From: Sinomonas sp. ASV486
GTDB taxonomy: Bacteria; Actinomycetota; Actinomycetes; Actinomycetales; Micrococcaceae
Direction: 5' to 3'
DNA length: 64,000 nt
NCBI RefSeq assembly: GCF_030908215.1
Contig: NZ_JAVFJK010000012.1
Span: 9,524-73,523 of the forward strand
Shown: positions 62,473 through 64,000 of the stretch, one piece after another
How the letters are laid out: each line of letters opens with the position of its first letter
How positions within the stretch are numbered: the first letter of the stretch is position 1
Made by a program: the position numbers and the translations under genes
Notes under the pieces: generated by a model
What the model was told of the DNA's origin: nothing
The model's input: only the letters and a program-made list of their open reading frames with translations
The model's database searches: none

Positions 62473-64000
62473 TCAGCCCTCCATCCGCCGCTTCGTCTTG
62501 GCTGTCGCCACCGCGCTCCACGGGTCCTCCGGCCACGGGTGCTTGGGGTAGCGCCCGCGCATCTCGGCGCGCACCTGAGCGTACGGGCCCGACCAAAACG
62601 ACGCGAGGTCGCCTGTGATGGCCAGCGGGCGACCAGCCGGGGAGAGCAGGTGGAAGACAACGGGCACCCGCCCGTCCACGAGCCGCGGCGTCTCGGCCCA
62701 GCCAAGGCACTCCTGGAGCTTCACGGCGACCACCGGCAGAGGGCCTGAAGCTGCGGGGACCTCGTCGGCCGCCGTCGAGCCCGAACCGTCGGGAACTGCC
62801 GGGTACTCGATCCGGACCCGGGATCCGCTGGGCACCTCGAGCCGCTCGGGCGCGAGTTCGTCGAAACGCGCCGCCTCGGGCCAGGGCAGGAGCCGCCGCA
62901 GGGGTTGGGAGAGGTTCACGGACCGAACTGACGCGCCGCCAGCCAGCGCGTCGAGCTCGGGGGCGAGCCAGTCCTCGAGCCGGGACAGCAGACCGGTTTC
63001 GGTCACGTCCGGCCACGGGTCGCCCAGCTCGCGGCGCACGAGGGCGAGCCGACGGCGCAGCGCCTCCGCGGCGTCGGACCAGCCGATCATCCCGAGCCCC
63101 TCCGCCGCGAGGGCACGCACGACGGCGCCGTGCCCTTCCTCGCGCGTCGGCCTCACCGGGGTCGACGCGAGGACAATCGCGCCGAGCCGCCGTTCCCGCC
63201 TCGCCGCGACCCTGCCATTCTCGAATCGAGCCTCGACCCTGTCGGTGAGCAGGTGCGCCGCGGCGCGCTCGGCCGCTTCCTGGCTGATCGGAGCGGCCGC
63301 ACGCACGACGGCGCCAGTCCCCGCCGCGTCCCGGCCCGCCGCCCGCGCGGCGTCGGCAACGGCGAGCCATTCGTGCCCCGCGAGCGAGCTGCCAGCAGGC
63401 AAGCCAGCCCGCGTGCCAGAGGCCAAAAGGTACTGCTCGCGACCCGCACCGGAGCCCACGACGCGGCGAGCCACGAAGCTCGGGAACGCCAGCGCGATCA
63501 CCGCCCCCACCCCCGACGAGGAGTCACCTCCCACCGATGCGGAGTCACCACCCACCGATGCGGAGTCACCTTTCGCGGATGCGGGGTCACCTGCGCGAGG
63601 TCTCATCCCACGCCGGGCTACCTGGCTAGAGACCTCCCGGGCGAGGCGCTCGAAGCGCCCCACCTCCTGCGCCCAGGCCCTCGCCTGCGGGTCTCGGCCT
63701 GACCGCAGCGACCCGAGCAGCCGGTCCAGGTCGGCGCCGGGAGGCCGGAGGTCTCGGGCCACCATCGCCACGGCCTCGGCGGCCAGCCTTGGGCCGACGA
63801 GCGCGGCGCCGTCGAGCAGCGCCCGCCCAAGCCGGGGGTCGGCAGGAATGCGCGCAAGGGTCCTGCCCAGTTCGGTCGCATGGCCCAGATGATCGATCGC
63901 ACCGATGGCGGAGAGCACGGCGGTGGCGTCCGCCAGCGCTGCCCGCGGCGGCAGATCCGGCAGCGCGAGCCCCTCCCCGCCCGGCGCGCCCCAGCATGCA
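62473..64000 (-). CDS. hrpB: ATP-dependent helicase HrpB, C-terminal part (partial)
   Basis: At least 508 codons; the frame is open to the window edge, so the start and the DEAH motor domains lie outside. ALLDGAALVGPRLAAEAVAM is part of the ratchet (HA2-like) region. A Gly/Asp/Ser-rich insert with GDSASVG repeats (63511-63594) follows, and the HrpB C-terminal domain ends LASFWSGPYAQVRAEMRGRY, then PKHPWPEDPWSA, the family's conserved ending. HrpB is a DEAH-box RNA helicase-like protein. The stop is 7 bp from the convergent TetR stop. Confidence 0.93.
   Translation of the reverse strand, partial: ACWGAPGGEGLALPDLPPRAALADATAVLSAIGAIDHLGHATELGRTLARIPADPRLGRALLDGAALVGPRLAAEAVAMVARDLRPPGADLDRLLGSLRSGRDPQARAWAQEVGRFERLAREVSSQVARRGMRPRAGDPASAKGDSASVGGDSASVGGDSSSGVGAVIALAFPSFVARRVVGSGAGREQYLLASGTRAGLPAGSSLAGHEWLAVADAARAAGRDAAGTGAVVRAAAPISQEAAERAAAHLLTDRVEARFENGRVAARRERRLGAIVLASTPVRPTREEGHGAVVRALAAEGLGMIGWSDAAEALRRRLALVRRELGDPWPDVTETGLLSRLEDWLAPELDALAGGASVRSVNLSQPLRRLLPWPEAARFDELAPERLEVPSGSRVRIEYPAVPDGSGSTAADEVPAASGPLPVVAVKLQECLGWAETPRLVDGRVPVVFHLLSPAGRPLAITGDLASFWSGPYAQVRAEMRGRYPKHPWPEDPWSAVATAKTKRRMEG
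63511..63594. repeat. Four 21-bp tandem repeats inside hrpB
   Basis: Four 21-bp units, each with the core GATGCGGRGTCACC, lie in frame in hrpB and encode GDSASVG-type heptapeptides. GTCACC recurs every 21 bp. The first and last units have diverged. The period and the GGTCA core match the intergenic repeats at 9798-9889 and 30191-30276. Confidence 0.85.

Overview
The window is high-GC DNA from an actinobacterium. The order rpsF-ssb-rpsR-rplI with dnaB close by, the cysteine-free S18, the GTG/TTG starts and the many TetR/MFS pairs suggest the Micrococcaceae (Arthrobacter/Sinomonas group). That placement is inference from gene content, not a search result. Genes are dense on both strands. I see no tRNA, rRNA, CRISPR array, insertion sequence or prophage.

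Layout. 1-9700: an exporter tail with two TetR regulators, a glycosyltransferase, an ECF sigma factor divergent from an NAD(P)-binding protein, a methyltransferase, an amino-acid permease, a VOC protein and a flavin monooxygenase. 9800-18100: a GAF-type regulator, then the housekeeping block dnaB, M19 dipeptidase, FMN reductase, rplI, rpsR, ssb and rpsF. A cluster of DnaA boxes lies upstream of dnaB. 18160-25800: an MmeI-like restriction-modification enzyme with a DUF1345 membrane protein, a TetR gene with a perfect palindromic operator, an M18 aminopeptidase and a Fic protein. 25800-34400: a glutamine amidotransferase, copper-related secreted proteins (CopC, YcnI), a sedolisin-type protease, and an ABC transporter overlapping a two-component system. 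34600-39600: a secreted-protein gene and a MacAB-type exporter, two of whose reading frames are broken by single-base indels. 39600-50300: two MFS exporters with their regulators, a FUSC protein, a penicillin-binding lipoprotein, a GNAT acetyltransferase, an ABC-F ATPase, and a TetR gene coupled to methionine aminopeptidase.

50384-62465 looks like one accessory catabolic locus. Leftward genes encode a degenerate phosphotriesterase-family protein, an intact phosphotriesterase-family hydrolase, an aromatic-hydroxylase-type flavoprotein, an HSL-type esterase, a metallo-beta-lactamase-fold hydrolase and an S15/CocE hydrolase. Rightward genes encode an MFS transporter, a cytochrome P450, its ferredoxin and ferredoxin reductase, and a TetR regulator. 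Both arms start from a divergent region with two matching 19-bp operators lying over TTGACA -35 boxes, so they are probably co-regulated. Uptake or efflux, oxygenation and repeated ester or lactone hydrolysis fit the breakdown of an ester-, lactone- or ether-bearing ring compound. The substrate cannot be read from the sequence. The window ends inside hrpB.

Three patterns recur across the window. At least ten genes have a TANNNT hexamer 6-7 nt before the start codon and usually no Shine-Dalgarno sequence, which indicates leaderless mRNAs. A repeat with GGTCA every 21 bp occurs at three loci. Related long hairpins sit between convergent genes.
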